Position numbers and translations under genes: made by a program | The notes under the pieces: generated by a model | Databases searched by the model: none | Told to the model about the DNA's origin: nothing | Seen by the model: the letters and a program-made list of their open reading frames with translations, nothing else | Assembly (NCBI GenBank): GCA_009780315.1 | Contig: WRAH01000024.1 | Span: forward strand, 1-43,544 | DNA length: 43,544 nucleotides | Origin: Defluviitaleaceae bacterium | GTDB lineage: Bacteria > Bacillota > Clostridia > Lachnospirales > WQUN01 | Reading direction: 5' to 3' | Shown here: positions 1 to 8,067 of the stretch, one piece after another | Position numbering within the stretch: the first letter of the stretch is position 1 | Layout: each line of letters begins with the position of its first letter

Positions 1-1070
1 CAGACGGTTTACGTCATGGAAAAACAGTCAATGGGTTTACCACAACCCATGTGTGGAACGGCTCAAACATTGTGCTGGAGCGTAATCATCATGGTGGGGT
101 GGTGAACCGATTTGAAAGAAGCCGTAGCGGACGGCTCATTAGAAGCCTGCACCATGGATGGTATATTCACAATATACGGGGGGATGTGGTGCAAAGGGTT
201 GACAATGGTGGGGGTATTCTGCACACTTATCAATACAGTGCTTTTGGTGTAGAGCAAAGTCCAGACGAAAACAACACCAATCCATTTCGCTTTGCTGGTG
301 AGTACTATGATTGGGAGACTGGCACTTACTATCTTAGGGCTAGACACTTTAACCCGAGAACCGGCAGATTCTCTCAACCTGACCCTTTTTGGAATGTTCA
401 TAATATGCAAAACGGAGCTATTGGCGGAAGAAATCCCAATTCATGGACAATTATGCAATCCGCGAATCTTTATGTTTTTACACTAAATGATCCAGTAAAT
501 TTTATAGACCCAAGTGGGCTTTTTGCAATTCCAGCAATTCCATTAGCTGTGCTATTAGCCCTTGCGGCTGCTGGCACTGGTGCAATTGCTTATTATTCTA
601 CTAATGTAGCACCTGTACTCATTGCATCAACCAGCAGTTCTAGTAGCTCAAACCGATCTACTGGTTCATCTAGTTCTGGAAGTTCAAGTAGGTCTACTGC
701 TTCATCTAGCTCTGGCAATTCAACTGCATCTTCGCCTTCTATCGATAGCGGTTTAACAGATGGTGTACCTAATGTATCTAGCAGAACAACATCAGGAGTC
801 ACTAATCCACAGAGCCGTATAGACGATGATTTAAACTTAAACGATGTAAATCCTAGTAATTTACCCCCTGGATGGACAAGTGCAACTCATAATGGTCATA
901 CACATATTAGAGATGAAAATGGGAGGATTCGGGTAAGAATTGATCCACCTGATCGAGTAACGAATTATCCGCACAGACACCATCAAGATGCATCTGGTAG
1001 AGCTTTAGATGCTGATGGGCAATATGTTAACCCCCGCAGTCCAGAGGCTCATATACGTTTAGAAATATAG
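1..1070 (+). CDS. RHS-repeat polymorphic toxin, C-terminal part (5' end outside window)
   Basis: The frame is open from base 3, so the gene starts before the window and the first internal Met (base 51) is not its start. Visible parts in order: the end of the YD/RHS repeat shell; the RHS-associated core (motifs YQYSAFG, FRFAGEYYD, YYLRARHFNPRTGRFSQPDP, then DPVNFIDPSGLF); a hydrophobic Ala/Leu/Ile stretch; a Ser/Thr-rich linker (bases about 625-745); and a C-terminal domain of about 80 residues. That tip is rich in His and Asp (HNGHTHIRDENG, RIDPPDRV, YPHRHH) and ends EAHIRLEI. In this family the shell encloses the toxin and cuts it off after the DPxG motif. I expect the tip to be a nuclease-type toxin, perhaps related to polymorphic toxin type 24, but that name is a guess. 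The small genes downstream are candidate immunity genes. Confidence 0.9.
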   Translation, partial: DGLRHGKTVNGFTTTHVWNGSNIVLERNHHGGVVNRFERSRSGRLIRSLHHGWYIHNIRGDVVQRVDNGGGILHTYQYSAFGVEQSPDENNTNPFRFAGEYYDWETGTYYLRARHFNPRTGRFSQPDPFWNVHNMQNGAIGGRNPNSWTIMQSANLYVFTLNDPVNFIDPSGLFAIPAIPLAVLLALAAAGTGAIAYYSTNVAPVLIASTSSSSSSNRSTGSSSSGSSSRSTASSSSGNSTASSPSIDSGLTDGVPNVSSRTTSGVTNPQSRIDDDLNLNDVNPSNLPPGWTSATHNGHTHIRDENGRIRVRIDPPDRVTNYPHRHHQDASGRALDADGQYVNPRSPEAHIRLEI

Positions 1071-1095
1071 TTAGTGAAAAAAGGAGTTAGATGAA

Positions 1096-1461
1096 ATGTC
1101 TGCAATCGAACTGCAAAAAAAAATTGATAGCTTTCGCTTTTGGGACGCACGAGTAGATTTTTTGAATTGTAATTATTTTGCGGATGAAATTGAGTTGAGT
1201 TTTAGTATAGATGACTTGAAGGTGATTTATAGATTTATAGGTTGCTATAAATCACTATTTGACCATGTAAAAGGCTACGATAAACTAAAGCCTGTAAGAG
1301 AAATGACAATTCCTCAATTACCTTATTTTTTGCAAGATATTGAAATTAACGAAGTAATAGAGGATAATATTATCTTTTACACATGTAAAATCAATATGTT
1401 TCCGCTCAATTTGGAAATTTGGTGTAAAGACATTGAGACTTACTCTAGTAATAACCTATAG
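1096..1461 (+). CDS. Small protein, candidate cognate immunity protein
   Basis: 121 residues, acidic, no signal peptide or membrane segment. It starts at ATG 1096 after a good ribosome site (AAGGAG at 1081-1086), 25 bases after the RHS stop, so it should be co-transcribed with the toxin. The N-terminal motif SFRFWDARVDF followed by alternating hydrophobic beta-type sequence (ADEIELSFSI, VIYRFIG) suits a compact alpha/beta immunity fold. I do not recognise the family. The immunity role is inferred from position: in RHS loci the gene directly after the toxin tip normally encodes the neutralising protein, which binds the toxin in the cytoplasm of the producer and its kin. Confidence 0.65.
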   Translation: MSAIELQKKIDSFRFWDARVDFLNCNYFADEIELSFSIDDLKVIYRFIGCYKSLFDHVKGYDKLKPVREMTIPQLPYFLQDIEINEVIEDNIIFYTCKINMFPLNLEIWCKDIETYSSNNL

Positions 1462-1507
1462 AGCAGACACTTCCATATACCAGCACCAATTTAGAGGAGT
1501 GATATAA

Positions 1508-2377
1508 ATGGGAACATGGGGTCATGAACTATACGACAATGATATTACTTGCGACATTCGGGATTCGTACATTGGATTTTTGCAAGATAAAGTAAGTGAT
1601 AAAGATGCTTATGATAAAATTTTGGAGTTGTATCATGAGTGTATTGGAGATGAATATGATGAACCTCTTTTTTGGTATGCACTGGCAGATACTCAGTGGG
1701 GCGTTGGTCGATTAACGGCAGAGGTAAAGGAACAGGCTTTGAATTGGATTGAAAATGATGGTGGCGTATCTCTTTGGGAGGGAAGTGATACCGATAGTTC
1801 TAACTGGAGAAAAACGCTTAAAAAACTAAAAATAAAGCTAGAAAAAACCATGCCTTCCAAGAAAAGAATACGAAAGCCAGTTGCAGTCAATCAAAATTTA
1901 TGGAATATGGGCGATGTGTATGCTTATCAGTTTCACACAGAAGAATCAAAAGAGTATGGAGTATATGGCAAATATATGCTCATACAAAAAATGGGCGAGG
2001 GACATGCTTATTGGTCGGAATTAGAAGAAGAACCTATTATGCGAGTTCACGTTTTCGATAAATTATTTGACTATACACCAACGATTACAGATATCAAAAG
2101 ACTTCGACTATTACCTTTAGGATATCCACGCGATACAGATAATTTATTCATGAACCGTCTCGCCAAAATATGGAGTAAGAAGGATTATCCTAAAAAACAT
2201 CTTACGTTTATAGGAAATACAATCGTTCCTTTAAGTACTGTAATAGTTAGACACTATGACGAATATTTCGATTGGAAGCATATAGAATCTCACTGCTGTA
2301 TGTATTATCAATACTGGCAAGGCAAAGCATACGAAACAATTGGCGAAGGTTTGTTTAGATATATAAACTTTGAATAA
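1508..2377 (+). CDS. DUF4259-like plus Imm26-like two-domain protein
   Basis: 289 residues; ribosome site GAGGAG at 1494-1499, ATG at 1508. Two modules are visible. Residues 1-110 begin MGTWGHELYDND, a start shared with DUF4259-type proteins, and continue as helices (WYALADTQWGVGRL). After a Lys/Arg-rich linker (about 112-130), residues 132-280 begin WNMGDVYAYQF, which resembles the opening of Imm26-type immunity proteins (W-x-GDVYAY), and continue with aromatic-rich beta strands. Immunity domains fused to or arrayed with DUF4259 are known in polymorphic-toxin islands. It overlaps the next gene by 8 bases. Family names are from memory of the motifs, so the assignment is moderate; a protective role against a sibling toxin is inference from the RHS context. 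Confidence 0.6.
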   Translation: MGTWGHELYDNDITCDIRDSYIGFLQDKVSDKDAYDKILELYHECIGDEYDEPLFWYALADTQWGVGRLTAEVKEQALNWIENDGGVSLWEGSDTDSSNWRKTLKKLKIKLEKTMPSKKRIRKPVAVNQNLWNMGDVYAYQFHTEESKEYGVYGKYMLIQKMGEGHAYWSELEEEPIMRVHVFDKLFDYTPTITDIKRLRLLPLGYPRDTDNLFMNRLAKIWSKKDYPKKHLTFIGNTIVPLSTVIVRHYDEYFDWKHIESHCCMYYQYWQGKAYETIGEGLFRYINFE

Positions 2378-3155
2378 AAACATCACGAAAATTGATGATT
2401 TTGACACCGCCCAAATCTTTCTAAGACTATTTATAGAGGATGATAATGTGAAACGAGCGTCACGAACGGAGCAAGTCGTGGATATATATGTTCATGTGGA
2501 GGAACATGTGACTATTTTTTCAGGGATTAAGTTCATTGATTTCATTGAATGTACACCGATTTCAATTGAAAATATGCTTTTACTCAAAGCAAATTATGTT
2601 GGAAAAAAACATTTTTGTAAATTTGAACTTTTAGAGGGAATGGGTGATATATCTGAATTGTTGAGTGAGGATATATACGATTATGGGGATTTTTGCTTTG
2701 TTGACTATGTAGATACTAAGTCAGTTAACCAATTAGGCAATGACTAAGTTGCCGAACTGCTTTATTTAGCACATACTTTTGAGCCTTTGAAATCTCCATT
2801 TTTTGAAGTATTGCAAAATAATTTTGCTTATTTATCCCATGATGACGGGCTGTACTGTAAATTATTCTGCAAGAAATGGCAGAGTTCAATTTCAATATTG
2901 TTCAATAAACTTCAAAAGAATATCCAGACAGCTCTTTGCAACAACGAATATACATTACCAAAGAACTTAATTGAGGCAATACAAAAATTAGCAGTGAGTG
3001 GATTACTCATTTCATTAGATTTGTCAAAGAAACAGCGAAAAATGTGTACAGTAAAGCTTTATGAAGTTGGAAAGCATGAAAATCCAGATATTTTATTTAA
3101 TACAATAAAACTTGATAAGCTTCCCACTTTGTTTGAAATAAGCTTAATCAATTGA
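2370..3155 (+). pseudogene. Immunity-island protein split by an in-frame TAA
   Basis: Two open stretches, 2370-2747 (125 residues, TTG start) and 2748-3155, lie in the same frame and are separated only by TAA at 2745-2747. The codons after the stop read on smoothly as VAELLYLAHTFEPLKSPFF, and the Met-like TTG at 2787 in the second half has no ribosome site. The simplest reading is one gene of about 261 residues with a sense codon (for example GAA, one base away, giving NDEVAELL) turned into a stop. The first half overlaps the upstream gene by 8 bases at a weak TTG start; GTG near 2448 with GAGG upstream is another possible start. The protein type is a soluble conserved protein of toxin-immunity islands, which I do not recognise by name. 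The 125-residue N-terminal part could still be made. Confidence 0.65.
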
Positions 3156-3236
3156 CCACGGAATATAGACAGGTGGTTAATAATTCAAATACACCGCAAA
3201 AAATATGTCTTGCCCAAAATATAAATAGGCTTATAC

Positions 3237-3286
3237 AAAAAAGGCGCATCTTTCCTATATAATTGTCGGAAGATGCGCCTTTTTTA
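3237..3286. terminator. Bidirectional intrinsic terminator
   Basis: The inverted repeat GGCGCATCTTTCC (3243-3255) / GGAAGATGCGCC (3268-3279) has a 12-base loop. It is preceded by an A-run and followed by TTTTTT, so it can end both the toxin island (plus) and clpC (minus). The 3156-3236 stretch before it holds no gene that I can see. Confidence 0.85.
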
Positions 3287-3292
3287 TATGAT

Positions 3293-5767
3293 TTATTTAT
3301 CCCATTTAGAAACAAAAACTATTTTGTCGTCTTTAAACTCACCGCGTACTTTATCACCTTCTTTAAAACAACCTTCTAGGATGGCTTCGGCTAGTTCGTC
3401 TTCGACTTTATTTTGAATCGCTCGGCGAAGCGGACGCGCGCCATACATTTGGTCATAACCTTCTTTGGAGATATATTCTATTAACTCCGTGGTGTAAATC
3501 AGGTCTATATCCATGTTTTTGCGGATACGTTCTGCGGTTTCATCAAGCATAAGTTTAGTGATTTTTAAGATATCCTCGTTATCCAGTGGGTGGAATACGA
3601 TAATATCATCTATACGGTTAATAAATTCTGGACGAAAGATATTTTTTACTTCTTCCATCACCAGCTTTTTCATGTCTTCATAGGAACGCTCTTTACTTTC
3701 TTCTCCTGCAAAACCTAGCTTCTTAGGATTGATAATTGAACGGGCTCCTGCATTTGAAGTCATGATAATGACTGTGTTTTTAAAGTTTATTTTACGCCCT
3801 TGAGAATCGGTGATGTGTCCATCGTCCAATACTTGCAACAGGATATTAAACACATCAGGGTGGGCTTTTTCTACTTCATCAAACAGAATGACAGAATAGG
3901 GTTTTCTGCGGACGCGTTCGCTTAGTTGCCCGCCTTGGTCATATCCTACATATCCTGGGGGCGAACCGATAAGCCGTGAAACATTGTGTTTTTCCATATA
4001 TTCGCTCATGTCCACACGAATGATTGCATTTTCATCGCCAAAGAGAATTTCTGCTAAAGCGCGGCAAAGGTGGGTTTTTCCAACCCCTGTTGGGCCTAAA
4101 AATAGGAAAGAACCAATAGGGCGGTTTGGATTTTTAAGCCCTACACGTCCACGGCGAATTGCTTTAGATACAGTTTTTACGGCTGCGTCTTGACCGATAA
4201 CACGCTTGTGAATGGTGTCTTCCATTTCCATCAGCCGCTTACTTTCTTCTTGCTGTAGACGTTTTACTGGTACGCCTGTGGTTGCGGCAAGTACATCTGC
4301 AATTTCATCGGCATTGACAATGTGATGTGATTTACTGGTTGCTTCTTTCCAGTCTTTTTCTTCTGACTCTAGTTGGGTTTTTAATGCATTTTGACGTTGT
4401 TTTAATATACCTGCTTTTTCAAAGGCTTCAATTTTTATTGCGGCTTCCTTTTCAGTTTCCAGTTCGGAAATTTGTGTTTGTAAGGCTTTGATATTTGGCG
4501 GTGCAGTATATGAACGCAAACGCACTTTTGATGCAGTTTCATCCAGCAGGTCAATTGCCTTATCGGGTAAAAATCTATCGCTGACGTATCTTGCGCTAAG
4601 ACGCACGGCTGCTTCCACGGCATCTTCTGTAATTTGGACACTATGATGGGCTTCATATTTGTCTCGTATACCTTTTAAAATCTCAATGGCTTCCTCTTCG
4701 GAAGGCTCTTCTATCATGACTGGTTGAAAACGGCGTTCTAATGCCGCGTCTTTTTCAATATGCTTGCGGTATTCATCTAAAGTGGTTGCACCAATGACTT
4801 GCATTTCACCGCGGGCAAGAGATGGCTTTAAAATATTCGCCGCGTCAAGGGCACCTTCTGCCCCTCCTGCACCAATGAGTGTATGCAACTCGTCAATAAA
4901 TAGAATGACATTTTTGTTTGCCTTGACTTCTTGCACAACGCGCTTGATACGTTCTTCAAATTCACCCCTGTATTTTGTACCAGCAACCATACTGGCTAAG
5001 TCTAAAGCAACCACACGTTTTTCCCGCACAGGTTCTGGCACATCACCTGATACAATACGTTGAGCCAAACCTTCAGCCACAGCAGTTTTTCCTACACCAG
5101 GGTCGCCCACTAGGCATGGGTTATTTTTTGTACGGCGGCTTAGAATTTGGATAACACGCTCGGTTTCTTTAGAACGCCCTACAATCGGGTCAAATTGATT
5201 TTCTTTTGCCATTTGTGTAAAGTCACGGCTGAATTTATCCAACGTAGGGGTTGCAGATTTTTGTGCTTTCATTCCTGCCATATTTGGATTCATTGGAAAT
5301 GGAAACGGCGGATGTCCTTGGGGCGTGTTTTCCCCAAGCATAACCATAATATCATCAAATAATTTTTGTGTACTAATGCCAAGGGCACTTAAAATATTTG
5401 CCGCCATTGACTCAGACTCTTTAAGGAGCGCAATGAGTAAATGCTCTGTGCCAATATAGTTTACTTTCATGCGCATAGCCTCTTGTTTACTTCGCTCAAA
5501 AACACCCTTGGTGCGTGGTGTAAAGTCTTGGGGTTCTGCACCACCTACGGTGGGTGTACCCCCTGTGATACTTTGCAGTTGTTTTTCAATATCTTCAACG
5601 GCTACCCCTTGGGTTTCTAAAGCTTTTGCGGCGATACCGTCTGTCACTTGGGCTAGTCCAAGTAACAAATGCTCTGTACCTACATGGGAATGACCCATTT
5701 TCTTCGCTACTGCTTGTGAGTTTGCGATAGATTGTCTTGCTTTTTCTGTAAATGACCCTTGCATCAT
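3293..5767 (-). CDS. clpC: ClpC, AAA+ unfoldase of the ClpCP protease
   Basis: 824 residues, normal for ClpC. Two N-terminal Clp repeats (about 5-145) bind adaptors and phosphoarginine-marked substrates. AAA module 1 has Walker A GDPGVGKT (221-228) and Walker B VILFIDE (287-293). A short middle domain with a UVR-like segment follows (about 430-470). AAA module 2 has Walker A GPTGVGKT (558-565) and Walker B VILFDE (626-631). The LGF tripeptide (684-686) is the loop that docks on ClpP. It unfolds proteins tagged by McsB and feeds them to ClpP; no clpP lies in this window. It is the last gene of mcsA-mcsB-clpC. Two adjacent ATGs (5767 and 5764) follow AGGAGG at 5778-5783. Identification is secure. 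Confidence 0.97.
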   Translation of the reverse strand: MMQGSFTEKARQSIANSQAVAKKMGHSHVGTEHLLLGLAQVTDGIAAKALETQGVAVEDIEKQLQSITGGTPTVGGAEPQDFTPRTKGVFERSKQEAMRMKVNYIGTEHLLIALLKESESMAANILSALGISTQKLFDDIMVMLGENTPQGHPPFPFPMNPNMAGMKAQKSATPTLDKFSRDFTQMAKENQFDPIVGRSKETERVIQILSRRTKNNPCLVGDPGVGKTAVAEGLAQRIVSGDVPEPVREKRVVALDLASMVAGTKYRGEFEERIKRVVQEVKANKNVILFIDELHTLIGAGGAEGALDAANILKPSLARGEMQVIGATTLDEYRKHIEKDAALERRFQPVMIEEPSEEEAIEILKGIRDKYEAHHSVQITEDAVEAAVRLSARYVSDRFLPDKAIDLLDETASKVRLRSYTAPPNIKALQTQISELETEKEAAIKIEAFEKAGILKQRQNALKTQLESEEKDWKEATSKSHHIVNADEIADVLAATTGVPVKRLQQEESKRLMEMEDTIHKRVIGQDAAVKTVSKAIRRGRVGLKNPNRPIGSFLFLGPTGVGKTHLCRALAEILFGDENAIIRVDMSEYMEKHNVSRLIGSPPGYVGYDQGGQLSERVRRKPYSVILFDEVEKAHPDVFNILLQVLDDGHITDSQGRKINFKNTVIIMTSNAGARSIINPKKLGFAGEESKERSYEDMKKLVMEEVKNIFRPEFINRIDDIIVFHPLDNEDILKITKLMLDETAERIRKNMDIDLIYTTELIEYISKEGYDQMYGARPLRRAIQNKVEDELAEAILEGCFKEGDKVRGEFKDDKIVFVSKWDK

Positions 5768-5796
5768 CTTATGTAGCCTCCTTTATGGCTAAAAAA

Positions 5797-6807
5797 TTAG
5801 ATTAGTTCCCGCAAGTGATTGGCTCTTGCGGTGTCGCGTTCTTCATCGGTCATTTCTTCGCCTGCACGGCGTTGTAAATGCCCTGGTTGAATTTCCATCA
5901 TGATTTGATAAATTTGTTTGGTTGGTTTTGGCTTTTCTAAAATCTCTGTAAGATATCCTAAGCGGATATCGGAAAGTAAATCCATGGCTTCTTTTGCAGA
6001 AATCATACGGCTATGGGTGAGAATACCATAAGCACGATAAATACGGTCTTCCAAGTAGCTTCGCCGTGTAGATAATAACTTATCTAGGGCTTGCTGTTCT
6101 TGATTGATTACATTTTTTGTCACACTTTGCAAGCCTTGAATGATATCTATTTCAGACTTGCCAATGGTGTTTTGATTAGAAATTTGGTAAATGCTACCCA
6201 TGGGGGCTGTACCTTCACCATAAATTCCGCGTAAAGTAATGCCGAACTTTGCAATATGGGGCAGTATTGTTTTAATTAAATCTGCCTTGTCAAGACATGG
6301 CAAATGAATCATATAGGAAGCGCGCAGTCCTGTGCCTGTATTGGTTGGGCAAGCCGTTAAATAGCCATATTCCATGTGAAATGCAAATTCTATCCGCTCT
6401 TCTATAAGGTCATCAATTAACCCTGCCATTCTGTAAGCGGCATGTAAATCTTTGCCCGGCTCAACCGCTTGAATGCGAATATGGTCTTCCTCGTTAATCA
6501 TCACACTGGTATTTTCCGAATCGCTAATCAGCAACCCTTTAGGCAATCTGCCTTTAAGAAATTCTGGACTTACGATATGCTTTTCCAAAAATACATTTTG
6601 TTCAGTGGTTGCCAAGCTGTGAATATCAAGGTGGCGAAAATGGGCTGTTGTAATGGCAGCTGTTGTTTCTGAAATTAAACGTGTGGCATTTTCCGAATCC
6701 AGCTTACTACTGAATGGATACTTCTTCACATTGCGCGCCAGCCGTACACGTGATGATATGATTTGCCCTTCACCTGTTTCTGGTTGCTGATACCATGTGA
6801 TACTCAT
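5797..6807 (-). CDS. mcsB: McsB, protein arginine kinase
   Basis: 336 residues, a phosphagen-kinase-type catalytic domain that phosphorylates arginines on damaged proteins and so tags them for ClpCP. Visible motifs: ISSRVRLARN (17-26) for nucleotide binding, INEED (104-108) with the acidic catalytic pair, the conserved Cys in TACPTNTGTG (C153), and GEGTAPMGS (197-205). The C-terminal RDTARA (324-329) fits the RDXXRA allosteric phosphoarginine-binding motif known for McsB. Its ATG overlaps the mcsA stop (ATGA), showing translational coupling with its activator. The clpC start follows 29 bases after its stop. Confidence 0.96.
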   Translation of the reverse strand: MSITWYQQPETGEGQIISSRVRLARNVKKYPFSSKLDSENATRLISETTAAITTAHFRHLDIHSLATTEQNVFLEKHIVSPEFLKGRLPKGLLISDSENTSVMINEEDHIRIQAVEPGKDLHAAYRMAGLIDDLIEERIEFAFHMEYGYLTACPTNTGTGLRASYMIHLPCLDKADLIKTILPHIAKFGITLRGIYGEGTAPMGSIYQISNQNTIGKSEIDIIQGLQSVTKNVINQEQQALDKLLSTRRSYLEDRIYRAYGILTHSRMISAKEAMDLLSDIRLGYLTEILEKPKPTKQIYQIMMEIQPGHLQRRAGEEMTDEERDTARANHLRELI

Positions 6808-7361
6808 GACGTAACCTCTTGAGTTCCTGCATCTGTTGATGTGTCAAATGCGCGAATTTCATCTCGCAATTTTGCCGCTTCTTCAAAATTTTCTTCTGCA
6901 ATGGCTTTCTGTAGTGATGCGCGCAGTTCAATGATTTGACGTTCAGTTTGCAGTACTGCTCCTAAACGGCGCGGATATTTACCTTCATGACGAAGACTTC
7001 CTTGCACGGTTTTTAACAACTGTCTTACTTCTTTTTCAAAAGACTGGTAGCATGTGGCACAGCCAAGTTTGCCTATGGATTTGAACTCGCTATAAGACAT
7101 TCCACAATGAATACATGACACATTGGCTTTTGGTGCAACTTTTACATTCATCCCCATGGCAGCCGTTGCATTTGAAAATAAATCTGTCCCCATTTGCTCC
7201 ATAATCCCCTTAAACATGTTTTCAAAGGATGCAAGCATTTCTGGGTTATCTAGTTTAAAGGTACATTCTTGGCATAGATGCAACTCAGACTTTACTCCGT
7301 TGGACGTAAATTGCTGTATGCGCACCGTAGCCGGATTTTTTTGACATTTAGCACAAAGCAT
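6804..7361 (-). CDS. mcsA: McsA, zinc-binding activator of McsB
   Basis: 185 residues. Two zinc-binding Cys pairs sets: C3/C6/C30/C33 and C83/C86/C101/C104, then a UVR motif helix (about 141-170, EENFEEAAKLRDEIR). McsA activates the McsB kinase and acts as an adaptor in the ClpC system. The ribosome site GGGGAG precedes ATG 7361. In Bacilli the operon usually starts with the repressor gene ctsR; here mcsA comes first and no ctsR is present in the window, so regulation may differ or the repressor may be encoded elsewhere. Confidence 0.95.
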   Translation of the reverse strand: MLCAKCQKNPATVRIQQFTSNGVKSELHLCQECTFKLDNPEMLASFENMFKGIMEQMGTDLFSNATAAMGMNVKVAPKANVSCIHCGMSYSEFKSIGKLGCATCYQSFEKEVRQLLKTVQGSLRHEGKYPRRLGAVLQTERQIIELRASLQKAIAEENFEEAAKLRDEIRAFDTSTDAGTQEVTS

Positions 7362-7411
7362 AATTTTCTCCCCGTCTCAAAATCAATTTCTTTAACCTGA
7401 AATCGATTCAT

Positions 7412-7440
7412 ATTAAAAGTGTAGCCATATTTTTAGTCTA
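7412..7440 (-). promoter_or_regulatory. Candidate sigma-A promoter for mcsA-mcsB-clpC
   Basis: On the minus strand TAGACT (7440-7435), a 17-base spacer and TTTAAT (7417-7412) lie about 50 bases before the mcsA ATG. The -35 overlaps the end of the zinc-ribbon gene, so the stress operon probably has its own promoter. No convincing CtsR heptad pair or CIRCE element is visible. Confidence 0.45.
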
Positions 7441-8065
7441 TTATCCTACCACATGATAAGCAAAATTTGGCGGTAGATTCATTGTTTGCACCGCAAACAC
7501 GGCATTTTTTTTCAATTTGCGGCGGTATTGGTGGTGGCTCTACTGGCACTGGTGTTGGTACTGGCGGTGCTGGAGCTGGTGTAGGTGGAGTGGGCGCAGG
7601 GGATGGTGGTACTGGCGCACTTTCCCATGCCGCTGACGGTGGTGTAACAGGCGGCGTTTGTGAAGCGTCGTGAGGTATTGCGCCTGAAGGTTCAACCATA
7701 GTTTCTGCCCCTCGTGCATCCTGTCTTAATCCACATTTTGGGCAAAACTCTGCGATACGTTCTACTTTTTTACCGCATTTGGGACAGTCTCTTGTGCCTT
7801 TGATTACACCAATTTGCTCTTTTAAGTCGGCTATTTTTCGCTCACATTCTTCAATTTCATAATATTTTGCGTCAAAAAATTCACCAAGAGAGCCGCCATA
7901 TTGATAAATTTCATGGACTTTTTTTCCTATTTCATAGTGAATGTTTTTTAAATTTGCTTCCTCTGATGATAGGCTCATACTTAGCTTTGTAGATTTTAAA
8001 AGGTCGCCTGATGTTTTTGTTACATTTCTGGCGATATTTGCGATTGTTGATTGAAAGTCTGACAT
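7433..8065 (-). CDS. Double zinc-ribbon protein with Pro-rich linker
   Basis: 210 residues, no membrane segment. Residues 1-90 are helical with a likely coiled coil (YEIEECERKIADLKEQIGV). The first zinc ribbon has C94/C97/C108/C111. A 70-residue linker then carries dense Pro/Ala/Thr/Val repeats (about 138-183), and a second zinc ribbon ends the protein (C188/C191/C202/C205). Such proteins are common in Clostridia and probably act as adaptors or scaffolds; no defined activity is known to me. It lies 2 bases after the RACo-like gene and 71 bases before mcsA, so it is probably transcribed with the former. Confidence 0.75.
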   Translation of the reverse strand: MSDFQSTIANIARNVTKTSGDLLKSTKLSMSLSSEEANLKNIHYEIGKKVHEIYQYGGSLGEFFDAKYYEIEECERKIADLKEQIGVIKGTRDCPKCGKKVERIAEFCPKCGLRQDARGAETMVEPSGAIPHDASQTPPVTPPSAAWESAPVPPSPAPTPPTPAPAPPVPTPVPVEPPPIPPQIEKKCRVCGANNESTAKFCLSCGRIID

Positions 8066-8067
8066 AA

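Noticed and set aside
593..802. Minus-strand reading frame rich in Leu/Glu
   Set aside because: It is the shadow of the Ser-rich linker of the RHS gene.
2787..3155. Separate gene with TTG start
   Set aside because: It is in frame with 2370-2747 across one TAA, its upstream codons continue as protein-like sequence, and the TTG has no ribosome site.
7380..7410. CtsR box upstream of mcsA (GGTTAAA on the minus strand)
   Set aside because: Only one heptad resembles the consensus; the second direct repeat is missing.
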